Below are positions 52,148 to 60,151 of a stretch of DNA of 64,000 nt, in pieces. Source of the DNA: Paenibacillus xylanilyticus (GTDB lineage: Bacteria; Bacillota; Bacilli; Paenibacillales; Paenibacillaceae); contig NZ_JABMCB010000154.1 in the NCBI RefSeq assembly GCF_013359935.1, forward strand, positions 1 to 64,000, given 5' to 3'. Numbering within the stretch: the first letter of the stretch is position 1; every line of letters starts with the position of its first letter. The notes under the pieces are model-generated. The model searched no databases. It saw only the letters and a list, made by a program, of their open reading frames with translations, and was not told the origin of the DNA. A program made the position numbers and the translations under genes.

Positions 52148-52756
52148 TTAGATAATGCTTTTAAATCTAATTTTTCCGGTTTGATCGCTAGTTACCGAGG
52201 TGATATCATCAATAGTGCATGCTTGGGTGAATGACTGAACATGACGAACCGAAACAATATAATGAAGATTCGATGCCAGCCAGCGCTGATTGAAAAGCAT
52301 ATCTTCTTGGCTAAGATCATCTACGTAGGATAGATTAAATAATCTACTGAGTTTTCTAATTGCATGTTCTGGATCTTTAGCTACCAGAGTAGTCATGCAT
52401 CCCTTCATTCCTTTTCCTATCAGATCAAAATATTTGCTTATCTCAGTCGTTCCTCTTAATTCAGACACGTATAAATAATCCGCACGTAGTAAAAGTGCTT
52501 GATCAAATAAAGATAACTTTTGTTTGCTGTTAGATGCAGTGAATAGAATAGAATCCGAGTTAGGGACGTATACAGCTGGTCGGTGATCCTCAATCACCAA
52601 ACTTCTAAATCCTACTTTAGCGTTGGATGCGGCAAGGGAATACAGCAGGCTGGTTGCACCTTTACCATCTTCAGTAATCAAAAGGATGTTCTTTTTTTGA
52701 GCTATTAAGGATGATATTTGCTCCATAGCGTTTGTTGGTTTTGTTGTCGTTTGCAT
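52148..52756 (-). CDS. VirB11/TadA-like secretion ATPase fragment with altered Walker A
   Basis: ATG 52756 follows AAGGAG; the frame to 52774 is less likely. The 202-residue protein matches the C-terminal ATPase domain of VirB11/TadA/PilT types: LLITEDGKGATSLLYSLAA replaces the usual GGTGSGKTTLL, then LRADYLYVSELRGTTEISKY (Walker B region with E), KGCMTTLVAKDPEHAIRKL (the H-A box is altered to VAKDPEH). The P-loop lacks the standard spacing, so ATP hydrolysis may be lost. It precedes the SPFH pair. Full-length family members have an N-terminal domain of about 100-200 residues, absent here. Confidence 0.65.
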   Translation of the reverse strand: MQTTTKPTNAMEQISSLIAQKKNILLITEDGKGATSLLYSLAASNAKVGFRSLVIEDHRPAVYVPNSDSILFTASNSKQKLSLFDQALLLRADYLYVSELRGTTEISKYFDLIGKGMKGCMTTLVAKDPEHAIRKLSRLFNLSYVDDLSQEDMLFNQRWLASNLHYIVSVRHVQSFTQACTIDDITSVTSDQTGKIRFKSII

Positions 52757-52798
52757 ACATTTGTACTCCTTCATAGATCTTTAATTTTTATGTATCCT

Positions 52799-52993
52799 CT
52801 ACAAGTACTTTTTCTTGATATCATTTCTTCGATCTTGTATTGGATGTGAATTTGTTGCTACAATCGCTTGTTTCAACATGTCAGAAAATCCGGAATTCCC
52901 ACTGGTACTTGATGACGAGTCTTTTTTGAGTTCACTTGCTTTCGGTACCGGTGGTTTCATTGTTACTAAAGGAAACACTTCTATTATTCTCAT
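52799..52993 (-). CDS. Small hypothetical protein
   Basis: The 64-residue product begins MRIIEVFPLVTMKPPVPKAS and is Ser- and Lys-rich with a helix (FSDMLKQAIVATN). ACAGGAG lies 10 bases upstream. The SGFSDMLKQA segment resembles N-termini of rod/hook-type proteins, but no firm link exists. Confidence 0.4.
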   Translation of the reverse strand: MRIIEVFPLVTMKPPVPKASELKKDSSSSTSGNSGFSDMLKQAIVATNSHPIQDRRNDIKKKYL

Positions 52994-53014
52994 TAATAGT
53001 ACGCTCCTGTTGTT

Positions 53015-53233
53015 TCAAACTAAGTACGTTGGTGAACATGGTTTAACTTCTACTTCTTGAAGATCGTAGTTCTGAACTGTTCTCCGATCCTGGTTATAAA
53101 GAATTAATCTTTGATCAACATTAGAGATAATATTTCCGTAGAATGGTTGGCTACTCCCCAGAGGACGTATACAAAGCAAATTGCCTTGTTTTATCCAGAT
53201 TTCAATCATTCCTTCGCTGACCTCAAGATCCAT
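53015..53233 (-). CDS. Small hypothetical protein
   Basis: ATG 53233 (MDLEVSEGMIEIWIKQGNLL) follows AAAGAGGCG; a longer frame (53353) overlaps the DUF2325 gene and the operator at 53287. The 72-residue product is beta-rich (NIISNVDQRLILYNQ). No motif is recognised. The palindrome upstream suggests coordinated control with 49.9, 53.7 and 22.3 kb genes. Confidence 0.45.
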   Translation of the reverse strand: MDLEVSEGMIEIWIKQGNLLCIRPLGSSQPFYGNIISNVDQRLILYNQDRRTVQNYDLQEVEVKPCSPTYLV

Positions 53234-53286
53234 CAAAATAAACGCCTCTTTCATAAGAACAAATATTGTAATCCACAACGTACATA

Positions 53287-53308
53287 ATTGTACACCATGA
53301 TTTACATT
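53287..53308. promoter_or_regulatory. CATG-centred palindromic operator, copy 4
   Basis: ATTGTACACCATGATTTACATT; the right arm is identical to copy 3 and the left arm has three differences. It is 54 bases upstream of the 53233 start, the same distance as at 50114 and 22283. Confidence 0.55.
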
Positions 53309-53319
53309 TTGGAAAGGTT

Positions 53320-53628
53320 TTATTGATTTCCTCTTACTGTACCTAACAGACACAGGGCTTCTTCAATAGCTCCGGTAGCTCCTCTACCATCATGAAACCC
53401 CAATAGTTTGTTGTACTCTTTTGCTAGATCTTTTGCCTTCCACATAGACACATGTTGCAGTGCCCCCTTCAAAATGATAATTACATCACTCTTCCGGATT
53501 AGAGGCTCGAGTTGCTTCTCAACCTTTCGCTTACAGAGACCGTGGTGATGATTCACATCAAGCCCATATTTTTTTCCAATCTGTTTAAATGTTTCTGTCT
53601 GAGTACCGCCGATAATAGCCAATTTCAT
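53320..53628 (-). CDS. DUF2325-family protein
   Basis: The 102-residue protein (MKLAIIGGTQTETFKQIGKK, then HHHGLCKRKVEKQLEPLI, SDVIIILKGALQHVSMWKAK) matches the DUF2325 family, a Rossmann-like domain with G-G, H-G and D-V-I segments that appears in regulators and cargo regions. Function is unknown. It has its own promoter (53661-53688). Confidence 0.75.
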   Translation of the reverse strand: MKLAIIGGTQTETFKQIGKKYGLDVNHHHGLCKRKVEKQLEPLIRKSDVIIILKGALQHVSMWKAKDLAKEYNKLLGFHDGRGATGAIEEALCLLGTVRGNQ

Positions 53629-53660
53629 ATTCGAAAACCTCCATTTTTTAGATATGTCAA

Positions 53661-53688
53661 ATCATAACCTGGAAGAGAACAATGACAA
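53661..53688 (-). promoter_or_regulatory. Predicted promoter of the DUF2325 gene
   Basis: TTGTCA (53688-53683) and TATGAT (53666-53661) are separated by 16 bases on the minus strand, downstream of a strong terminator. Confidence 0.6.
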
Positions 53689-53706
53689 GTTCAACAATCT
53701 AACGTT

Positions 53707-53738
53707 AAAAAACCGACCCTCAGATAGGGTCGGTTTTT
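53707..53738. terminator. Bidirectional terminator after the 53743 gene
   Basis: AAAAACCGACCCTCAGATAGGGTCGGTTTTT; the perfect stem ACCGACCCT/AGGGTCGGT has A and T tracts on both sides. Confidence 0.9.
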
Positions 53739-53742
53739 AGTA

Positions 53743-54243
53743 TCAGGATTCTGTGGCTGAATCGACAAAGTCGATCTCAATGTCATCGGGGTCAAAGTTA
53801 GTGCATAACTTTTTGAAAAACTCCTGTACAGTCATCGCTTCTGGATCAATCTCACCCTCCGGATAGAGAAAACATTTGTCCCCCTTTTTTTGAATCCACC
53901 ATATGGCTGGTTTTGGGTGAATAACTTTAAATGATATCGGTTGATCACTTAGGCCCATAGTCATCGTCGTATACTCAAGTCGGCTGTATTTCTCAATACC
54001 AAGAACTTTAATGATTGCATTACGCTGGCCTATCCCTTCTAAGAGTCCAAGTGCTAACTCTTTAGACACCCCACTTTTCATATGTGACAATATACTTTTA
54101 TACTCCTGTAGGGTTGCAGCTTTTTTATAATCAAACAAGATATCTGAGATACTGTATTCAACTAACTGGTCCTTGACCTGGTATGAAAATCGGCTTTGAA
54201 GGGAGATCCCCTTTTGAATAACGAGTTTCACGAGCTTATCCAC
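53743..54243 (-). CDS. Hypothetical protein, operator-controlled
   Basis: The 166-residue protein begins MDKLVKLVIQKGISLQSRFS and has alpha/beta character (YKKAATLQEYKSILSHMKSG, KPAIWWIQKKGDKCFLYPEG, then an acidic end DPDDIEIDFVDSATES). No family is recognised. A CATG palindrome is 20 bases upstream, so it overlaps the promoter or ribosome region. It may be part of the same regulon as the 50.1- and 53.2-kb genes. Confidence 0.55.
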   Translation of the reverse strand: MDKLVKLVIQKGISLQSRFSYQVKDQLVEYSISDILFDYKKAATLQEYKSILSHMKSGVSKELALGLLEGIGQRNAIIKVLGIEKYSRLEYTTMTMGLSDQPISFKVIHPKPAIWWIQKKGDKCFLYPEGEIDPEAMTVQEFFKKLCTNFDPDDIEIDFVDSATES

Positions 54244-54263
54244 TGTACAACAACCCCTTATGA

Positions 54264-54285
54264 AATGTAAATCATGTTATACATT
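54264..54285. promoter_or_regulatory. CATG-centred palindromic operator, copy 5
   Basis: AATGTAAATCATGTTATACATT, an imperfect 22-bp palindrome. It is 21 bases upstream of the 54243 start, closer than at the other genes. Confidence 0.6.
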
Positions 54286-54530
54286 AAGTTATCACTTCTT
54301 TTCCCTCACGTCTATTCCTTATCACAATCTAAATAAATTATGTGAGTATTTTTTCCTATATTCCAATTTCAAATTGTTACCTTTATCCTAAAAATTGTGA
54401 TATATTACCTTATGTATTTCAATAAAACAGAGGCCAATAGCTCCTCAACCATGGTTTGTTTTAACAAATGAGCTGCCAAAACAGTAGAGAACACATCTAG
54501 TAGAAATATGAACGCGAGAGGAAGATTAGA
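54286..54530. promoter_or_regulatory. Leader region of the FN3/SLH gene
   Basis: A hairpin-forming segment (GGCCAATAGCTC with GAGCTGCC, about 54433-54475) lies in the plus-strand leader. The ribosome site GAGAGGAAGATTAGA precedes the TTG start. No known riboswitch was recognised. Confidence 0.4.
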
Positions 54531-56735
54531 TTGGGGAAGTTGAAGAAGGTATCAGCTACAATATTAGCAACATCCTTGCTTGCTGTTGGGTCGACTGAGG
54601 TAATGAAACTACCGGTAGCCTCAGCTGACGCACAGATCCTTAATGTTGTGACTACAGGTAATACATACGATGCTCCAACTCAGTTTAAGTCTGAAATTAC
54701 CTCGGAATCAAGTTTGCTCTTATCCTGGAGTTATCTTGATGCACCGGAGTATAAAGTAACTAGAGATGGTGAAGTTATTCAGACGATTCAAAACTCTGGT
54801 CAAGAGACCCCTTCATTTGAAGACACAGGGCTGACTCTGGGTAATACGTACACTTACCAAGTCTACGCCACTAACGGAGTAGAATTAGGTGCAGCTGCCA
54901 CTTTAGAGGTAACATTTGCTCCTATAGCTAAACCTACAATTAATACACTTGATCCCGAATTTAATCCAAATAGATTTAGTTGGGAACCCATCCCTGGGGC
55001 AACAGGATATAATATTTTCAGAGACGGTTTTTACGTAGGAACTAAGCTTCCTGATGAAAAGCTGATTTGGCATGAAGCGGGAATCGAACCAGATAAAACT
55101 TATACTTATAGTGTGGTAGCTTTAAATGGTGTCTTGGAGAGTGAGCCTGCTACGGTCCAATTAACGACGACACTTGAACGAATTGAACAACCTGCTAATA
55201 CTATAGCGACTGTAATTGGTGAAAACTCGATCAAGGTAAGTTGGGACCAAGTGCCATATGCCACTTCTTACAAACTATACCTTACTGGATCTGCCGCAAA
55301 TTATTTTGAAAGTCAAGTAATTTCAGATCATGAATACATTTTTACAAATCTGCGCAAAGGTATAACTTACACAATCGCTGTAGAGGCTAAACGTGGAGAT
55401 CTAACCAGTACAGTGAGTCGAGTAGTAGCTACAACTGAAGGTGCATTAATTCCCTTACCTACTAATTTGCAGTGGCAGGCGAATGATCAAGTTGGCGTAG
55501 ATTTATCTTGGGATGCTGTGGAAGGAGCATCTGGTTATAAAGTATATAGAGATACGGATTATGTAAAAACAGTTACCTCCCCTTCGTTCCATGACTGGGG
55601 ACTTCGATCAAATTGGACTTATGGTTATGAAGTATCGGCTATACAAGGCGACATTGAAGGGCCACGTTCGAATATAGTGGCTATAACAAAACTGATGGAT
55701 GAAATCCCTATTCCTATCCCCTCTCTTAAAGTAACAGGGAAAACTTACTCGTCTGTAAGTTTAAGCTGGACAGAAGTTGATGGAGCAACAAATTACGGTG
55801 TTTACAGTGGTGGTGACCATTCAGATATCATCCCAAAAAACGCAAAGTTGGTTTACTATGGTCATGATCTGGAAGCCATAGATACAGGTCTAATAGCAAA
55901 CACGGAGTACGATTACTATGTGTATGCTTACAAAGGAGGGAGTCGTAGTGAACCCGCTAAATTAAAAGTGGTGACAGCCCCTGTTGAGGTTGTAATTATA
56001 CCTGAACCAACACCTGACTCTGGTTCCAATGGGGGTGGTGCCGGTGGATCATCTAGCGGTTCTAATGCTTCTCCATCAGGAACTGGTGTAACAACACCAA
56101 CAACCATAACTCCACCTGATACGAGCTCGACTTCAACTGAAACAGAAACAGAAACGAATCAGCAGCCTACACTAATCGAACCTTTACCCATGCAATTCAA
56201 AGACCTTTCTAGAGACCACTTTGCAAATGTGTCTATTAATAGATTAGTATCTGATGGAACTATTAAAGGGTATAAAGATGGATCGTTTAAACCAAATCAA
56301 AAAGTGACTCGAGCTGAGTTTATATCTCTACTGGTTCGTGCTCTGAAGCTTGAAGATACTGAGAGTTACAAAACAACTTTCACTGACGTTCACTCTAGTG
56401 CCTGGTACACAAACGAGCTCTCAATTGCTTTACAGATAGGTCTTATCAAGGGCTACTCTGATAACACTTTTAGACCAAGAGAAGGAATGACGCGTGAACA
56501 AGTAGCAAGTATAGTTTCCAATATACTTGTTAAAGCAGGTAAAGCAGGAGAACGGGCTGATCTTGCCAAATTTAATGATGAGCTCAGCAGCTCTACTTGG
56601 GCTAAAGAAGGAATGGCCATTGCTGTCTCCTCTGGCATCATGTCTGGTTATAAAGATGGAACTTTGCGTCCAAAACAAACAGTGACCAGAGCAGAAACAG
56701 CTGTAATCATTACTCGATTGCTTGATGCATTGTAA
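54531..56735 (+). CDS. Secreted FN3-repeat protein with C-terminal SLH anchor, TTG start
   Basis: TTG 54531 fits a GAGAGGAAG site; it is read as Met. The 734-residue product has a signal peptide (MGKLKKVSATILATSLLAVG, cleavage near ASA), about five FN3-like domains in residues 45-485 (LLLSWSYLDAPEYKVTRDGE, NRFSWEPIPGATGYNIFRDG, VDLSWDAVEGASGYKVYRDT), a Ser/Gly/Thr linker (about 490-560) and three SLH modules (FKDLSRDHFANVSINRLV, GYKDGSFKPNQKVTRAEFIS, ITRLLDAL at the end). It is probably an S-layer-bound adhesin or scaffold. It is similar to FN3 parts of the giant protein at 33868. Confidence 0.9.
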   Translation: MGKLKKVSATILATSLLAVGSTEVMKLPVASADAQILNVVTTGNTYDAPTQFKSEITSESSLLLSWSYLDAPEYKVTRDGEVIQTIQNSGQETPSFEDTGLTLGNTYTYQVYATNGVELGAAATLEVTFAPIAKPTINTLDPEFNPNRFSWEPIPGATGYNIFRDGFYVGTKLPDEKLIWHEAGIEPDKTYTYSVVALNGVLESEPATVQLTTTLERIEQPANTIATVIGENSIKVSWDQVPYATSYKLYLTGSAANYFESQVISDHEYIFTNLRKGITYTIAVEAKRGDLTSTVSRVVATTEGALIPLPTNLQWQANDQVGVDLSWDAVEGASGYKVYRDTDYVKTVTSPSFHDWGLRSNWTYGYEVSAIQGDIEGPRSNIVAITKLMDEIPIPIPSLKVTGKTYSSVSLSWTEVDGATNYGVYSGGDHSDIIPKNAKLVYYGHDLEAIDTGLIANTEYDYYVYAYKGGSRSEPAKLKVVTAPVEVVIIPEPTPDSGSNGGGAGGSSSGSNASPSGTGVTTPTTITPPDTSSTSTETETETNQQPTLIEPLPMQFKDLSRDHFANVSINRLVSDGTIKGYKDGSFKPNQKVTRAEFISLLVRALKLEDTESYKTTFTDVHSSAWYTNELSIALQIGLIKGYSDNTFRPREGMTREQVASIVSNILVKAGKAGERADLAKFNDELSSSTWAKEGMAIAVSSGIMSGYKDGTLRPKQTVTRAETAVIITRLLDAL

Positions 56736-56744
56736 TAAATGAAT

Positions 56745-56779
56745 GGCCACCCTACGTCAACACTTGACCTAGGGTGGCC
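56745..56779 (+). terminator. Terminator between the FN3/SLH and Spo0A-like genes
   Basis: GGCCACCCTACGTCAA and TTGACCTAGGGTGGCC form a 16-bp stem with one mismatch. It serves the plus-strand gene and may also stop the convergent one. Confidence 0.85.
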
Positions 56780-56793
56780 TTAATTATAAATTT

Positions 56794-57375
56794 TTAAACC
56801 TTCTCACTCACTGCTCTTGATCGGATGTAGTTGTTTAAGCTAATAATGAATTCTCGGTTAGTAGGTTTACGCTCATATCCAGGAAATACAGACTGAAAGT
56901 AACTCTCTCTGCCTTTTATCTTCCCCCATGTAGTAATAATAGAGTGCCTTATGGAACGTTCAACATTAGCTGGACTTGTATTCTGCTGTTCAGCAATTAA
57001 TTTGTAAAGCAAGGTACTACTTATGTTTCGTTTATAATAAAGAACCGACATCGCCTCTACTAAGAATTTATGTCCTTGATAACGTGATGTTAAACCGAGC
57101 TTATGTAATGTCGTCATTGCTGCTTCTCTATGTAATGCAGCCGAATCATCACGAATATCCTTCGTAATTTCGATCATCCTTCCATCTGCGCATATCTTAA
57201 ATATCTGTAGTTTATTTTCCGGTAGACCGGCAAATTCATCATTCTTTGATATAATCGAGCCAAGCATCTGCAGATCTTGATATGTTGTATGTTCCAATTC
57301 CTCCATTTCCACAATTAACTTTTGAATGGATTGGGTTTCATCAACCCATACATAGAAGTATTTGGCTATCGTCAT
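56794..57375 (-). CDS. Spo0A C-terminal-domain protein without receiver
   Basis: Spo0A is the master sporulation regulator; its C-terminal domain binds 0A boxes (TGTCGAA). In this 193-residue protein about residues 85-185 match that domain: TTLHKLGLTSRYQGHKFLVE, SSTLLYKLIAEQQNTSPANV, ERSIRHSIITTWGKI and KPTNREFI. The N-terminal 80 residues do not form a phospho-acceptor receiver; no D-D-K pattern is visible. It may act as a constitutively binding or ligand-controlled regulator. ATG 57375 has GGGGA upstream (an earlier ATG at 57381 is too close). It is convergent with the FN3/SLH gene and next to an ImmA-like gene. Confidence 0.8.
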   Translation of the reverse strand: MTIAKYFYVWVDETQSIQKLIVEMEELEHTTYQDLQMLGSIISKNDEFAGLPENKLQIFKICADGRMIEITKDIRDDSAALHREAAMTTLHKLGLTSRYQGHKFLVEAMSVLYYKRNISSTLLYKLIAEQQNTSPANVERSIRHSIITTWGKIKGRESYFQSVFPGYERKPTNREFIISLNNYIRSRAVSEKV

Positions 57376-57436
57376 GTTCATTCCCCTATTCGCGCAGTAT
57401 TTTAGTTGGAGCTGGATATGCTCACACTGGAGAAAG

Positions 57437-57466
57437 AAAAATCCGCGCTCATACTGAGCACGGATC
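57437..57466 (-). terminator. Terminator between the ImmA-like and Spo0A-like genes
   Basis: ATCCGTGCTCA GTA TGAGCGCGGAT with TTTTTC on the minus strand, about 20 bases after the ImmA-like stop codon. Confidence 0.75.
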
Positions 57467-57486
57467 CTGAGATACTTCTTATGCAG

Positions 57487-57849
57487 TTAAGCGATATTTC
57501 TCATTTGTTGTAACAAAGAATCCGCAAAGGAGATGATATTCTCCTGCTGCTCATCAGTCGCATTTTGCATTACAGCAATCACTGTCGGTTTCATATCACT
57601 CAAATACAACAAATGCATTCCCAGGGCCCGTGCAATGGCTTGTTGCTTTTCAACTTCGTTTAGGCTTTCCTGTAAGTAAATACTTCGGTATCCGTTGCAT
57701 ACCGCCGCCATTCCCAAAACGATTCCTTTTGGAAGATCGATGGGATCTGGATTAATCGTGATTCCTTCACCATAAGCAATACTATATAGGTCGTCCGTTT
57801 GATATTGATTGGTCAGTGCTCTTACTTTCTCATTGATTGTTAAATTCAT
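57487..57849 (-). CDS. ImmA/IrrE-like protein lacking the zinc motif
   Basis: The 120-residue protein has the layout of ImmA/IrrE N-terminal domains (LTNQYQTDDLYSIAYGEGIT, LPKGIVLGMAAVCNGYRSIY, LNEVEKQQAIARALGMHLLY). Where active members have HELGH, it has ARALGM-H, so both zinc-binding histidines in the first helix are replaced. It may be a non-catalytic binding protein that competes with a true ImmA protease or a repressor. An AATGGAGGGA site precedes its ATG. It is next to the Spo0A-like gene. Confidence 0.6.
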   Translation of the reverse strand: MNLTINEKVRALTNQYQTDDLYSIAYGEGITINPDPIDLPKGIVLGMAAVCNGYRSIYLQESLNEVEKQQAIARALGMHLLYLSDMKPTVIAVMQNATDEQQENIISFADSLLQQMRNIA

Positions 57850-58158
57850 TTCCCGTTCCCTCCATGATCAATTACATTCATACAATATATATAGTACCTA
57901 AGTATCTTGTCGAATAATTTTAATGACGATAAAGCACGCTTCATGTCATCTCTACAAGGACTATTTTACCAAATTTAAAGAAAGTAATGTACAGGTTTTC
58001 GTCCGGATAAATAACTATTCATCAGGATAAAAACATCTTGGTCACGATGAACGCTCGTAAAAATCGTAATCATATATCTCATATAATCCTTATGTCATAC
58101 ATGATTGCCAATTATTATATTCTTCTTCGAATTGCATTAGAGTAAAAACAAGTAGAGA
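57850..58158. other. Intergenic region upstream of the ImmA-like gene
   Basis: It holds the ribosome site and probable promoter of the ImmA-like gene and a spacer to the quorum-sensing operon end. No gene or repeat is seen. TTACATTCATAC and TATATATAG near 57870-57895 are possible promoter parts. Confidence 0.3.
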
Positions 58159-58188
58159 AAAAGGACCTTCCTCTTGGGCAGGTCCTTA
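58159..58188 (-). terminator. Terminator of the kinase gene
   Basis: AAGGACCT and AGGTCCTT pair around GCCCAAGAGGA, with TTTTTC on the minus strand, 40 bases after the stop codon. Confidence 0.85.
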
Positions 58189-58227
58189 AATACCATTATT
58201 TCGCAATTACGCAGTTCATTTGCTGTC

Positions 58228-60141
58228 TTACGTTGATTTTCTAACATCTAGCATTATGAAGAAAGAAGTGGCTTGTTCATTAGATTCCACTTTATGTTCT
58301 CCGTTGTATTGTTTTACAATATCCTGAACAATCGCCAATCCAAACCCTCTTTCACTTGTTGAAGAATTATCACCATTTGTGTTAGTTACATCAATAGGTT
58401 TGGTAGAGAAGCCTCGTTCGAATAATTTGGCCTTTACGCCCTCTTCAATTTCCGGACCATTGTTAGTAACAATGATTTCAATATATGAATCATATTTTTT
58501 GCGTAAGGAGAAAAACACCTTTCGATCACTTCCCCGTAACTGCACTGCATCGAAAGCATTATCAATAAGATTAGAGATCAATCTGCTAAGATCTATTTTC
58601 TTAACCTCTTCGAATGTCTCATAATCTATTTCTGCATCAAAGTCAATTTTTCTGGACTCTGCTACTTTTACTTTACTCCGAATAAGCTGACCTACATACG
58701 GATTTTTGGTTTTGATGGTTAAATCAATTTCTTTTAAATCCTTATAGATCTCCTCCATATAATCCTGTGCTTCCTGGAAGTGTTTAGATTGAATTAGCCC
58801 ATGCAAAACATTTACGTGATTACGCATATCATGTCGTGAGGAATCCATTGAAATCATTAATGACTCCATATTCTCTATAAAAACTTGCTCAGTCGATCTT
58901 ACATCTTCAGCAGCCGTTTGGTTTAGTTTTTCGATCATCTTAGCCATACTGCTGGTCATATCGTTTATGATTTCACCAAGGGAATCGAGTTCATTCTTCT
59001 CGTTGATTTGTACCGTTCCAGAGAAGTCCCCTGCAGCTACCTTTTTCAAATGCGACTCCAGCTTTTTGATTGGTTTTAGTCTTTTCTGCACAACAATAAA
59101 AACACTAAAACCAATGGCAACGATTGCTAATAAATTCGATATAATGGATAACCAGGTTACAATCTTAGATAAAGCCTGCTTACTATCCGCATTAAAGACA
59201 ACAATGGCTGCTTGATCGTTATTGATAGGGAGAAATGCCTTCGTCCATTCATCGCCATTTTTATTGAAAGGAACTGTAATACTTTTATTGTATTTGAGCA
59301 GAGCTATAAGGTAATCCTCATCCGTCTTATCAGCATACGTATACTTTCCGTAGATTGTTGGATGTATTTTATTGTTGTCTGTTTCAAAAAACATTTTTCT
59401 GTTTAAATAATCATGGATGTCTATTACTGCGGCCTCTTCTATGCTCGGGCTACTTCCAAGAATGCTCTCTATCATCTTATTAGAGTTCACCAGATTAACA
59501 GCCTGTGCTGTAACAATCCCCGCATCAACAGTCAAGACAAATTCATTTCGTAAAACAATATATTCTACTGTGAGCTTAAGATACTCTCCATTGGGCATAA
59601 GGGTATAGGGACTAACCCATACATTATCGACAAATGAACCTTGTAACTTGGTTAAATCTCGATTTAATACGCTTTGGTAAAACCCCACGCTATTTATTCT
59701 TGGGTCTATAACGACCAGTTCGTTCCATATCGTACGATTAACAGCATGCACTATACTTGGTTTTTGATCAACCGAACGTATAACGTAAGCCCCGTTTAAG
59801 GAATAGTTGTTAACCATATTCGTCAGTTTTTCATTATTTAAAGCGTTCCCCTCACGAACAAGATCCTCTACTAGTTTTGAAGACTTTGAGCTGAGTTGAT
59901 CGTTCAACTCATTTTCCAACGACTTATTCGTAGATGCATTAATATTTGTAGCTAATCCGCTGACAGTAGCAATCCAATCTAATGTATCCTTTACATGTTT
60001 ATTTACAGAGCTGTTCAGAAAAGCGATTGCGGATATCACATTGAAAACAAAGATCACGATTATAATAACTAAAATGGGTAACATGACTTGCTTGTCTAGT
60101 TTCTTACGAGTTGTTAATCCAGGTATCATTTGCAATATCAC
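58228..60141 (-). CDS. Membrane sensor histidine kinase (SpoOB-type)
   Basis: The 637-residue kinase has a membrane helix (VIIVIFVFNVISAIAFL), a large extracellular sensor of about 290 residues (likely Cache-like), a second helix near residue 340 (LSIISNLLAIVAIGFSVFIV), a HAMP-like stretch (RLKPIKKLESHLKKVAAGDF), an H box SRHDMRNHVNVLHGLI (about 425) and an ATPase with N box NLIDNAFDAV and G box RGFGLAIV. The RHD-R-N-H pattern is typical of Spo0B/CitA/AgrC-type kinases. It lies 10 bases after the LytTR response regulator gene, so it is its likely partner. The start codon is not certain (60141 or 60129). Confidence 0.9.
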   Translation of the reverse strand: MILQMIPGLTTRKKLDKQVMLPILVIIIVIFVFNVISAIAFLNSSVNKHVKDTLDWIATVSGLATNINASTNKSLENELNDQLSSKSSKLVEDLVREGNALNNEKLTNMVNNYSLNGAYVIRSVDQKPSIVHAVNRTIWNELVVIDPRINSVGFYQSVLNRDLTKLQGSFVDNVWVSPYTLMPNGEYLKLTVEYIVLRNEFVLTVDAGIVTAQAVNLVNSNKMIESILGSSPSIEEAAVIDIHDYLNRKMFFETDNNKIHPTIYGKYTYADKTDEDYLIALLKYNKSITVPFNKNGDEWTKAFLPINNDQAAIVVFNADSKQALSKIVTWLSIISNLLAIVAIGFSVFIVVQKRLKPIKKLESHLKKVAAGDFSGTVQINEKNELDSLGEIINDMTSSMAKMIEKLNQTAAEDVRSTEQVFIENMESLMISMDSSRHDMRNHVNVLHGLIQSKHFQEAQDYMEEIYKDLKEIDLTIKTKNPYVGQLIRSKVKVAESRKIDFDAEIDYETFEEVKKIDLSRLISNLIDNAFDAVQLRGSDRKVFFSLRKKYDSYIEIIVTNNGPEIEEGVKAKLFERGFSTKPIDVTNTNGDNSSTSERGFGLAIVQDIVKQYNGEHKVESNEQATSFFIMLDVRKST

Positions 60142-60151
60142 ATCCGATAAC

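Noticed and set aside
54433..54475. Known riboswitch (for example cyclic-di-GMP) in the FN3/SLH leader
   Set aside because: A hairpin is present but the conserved core of known classes was not found.
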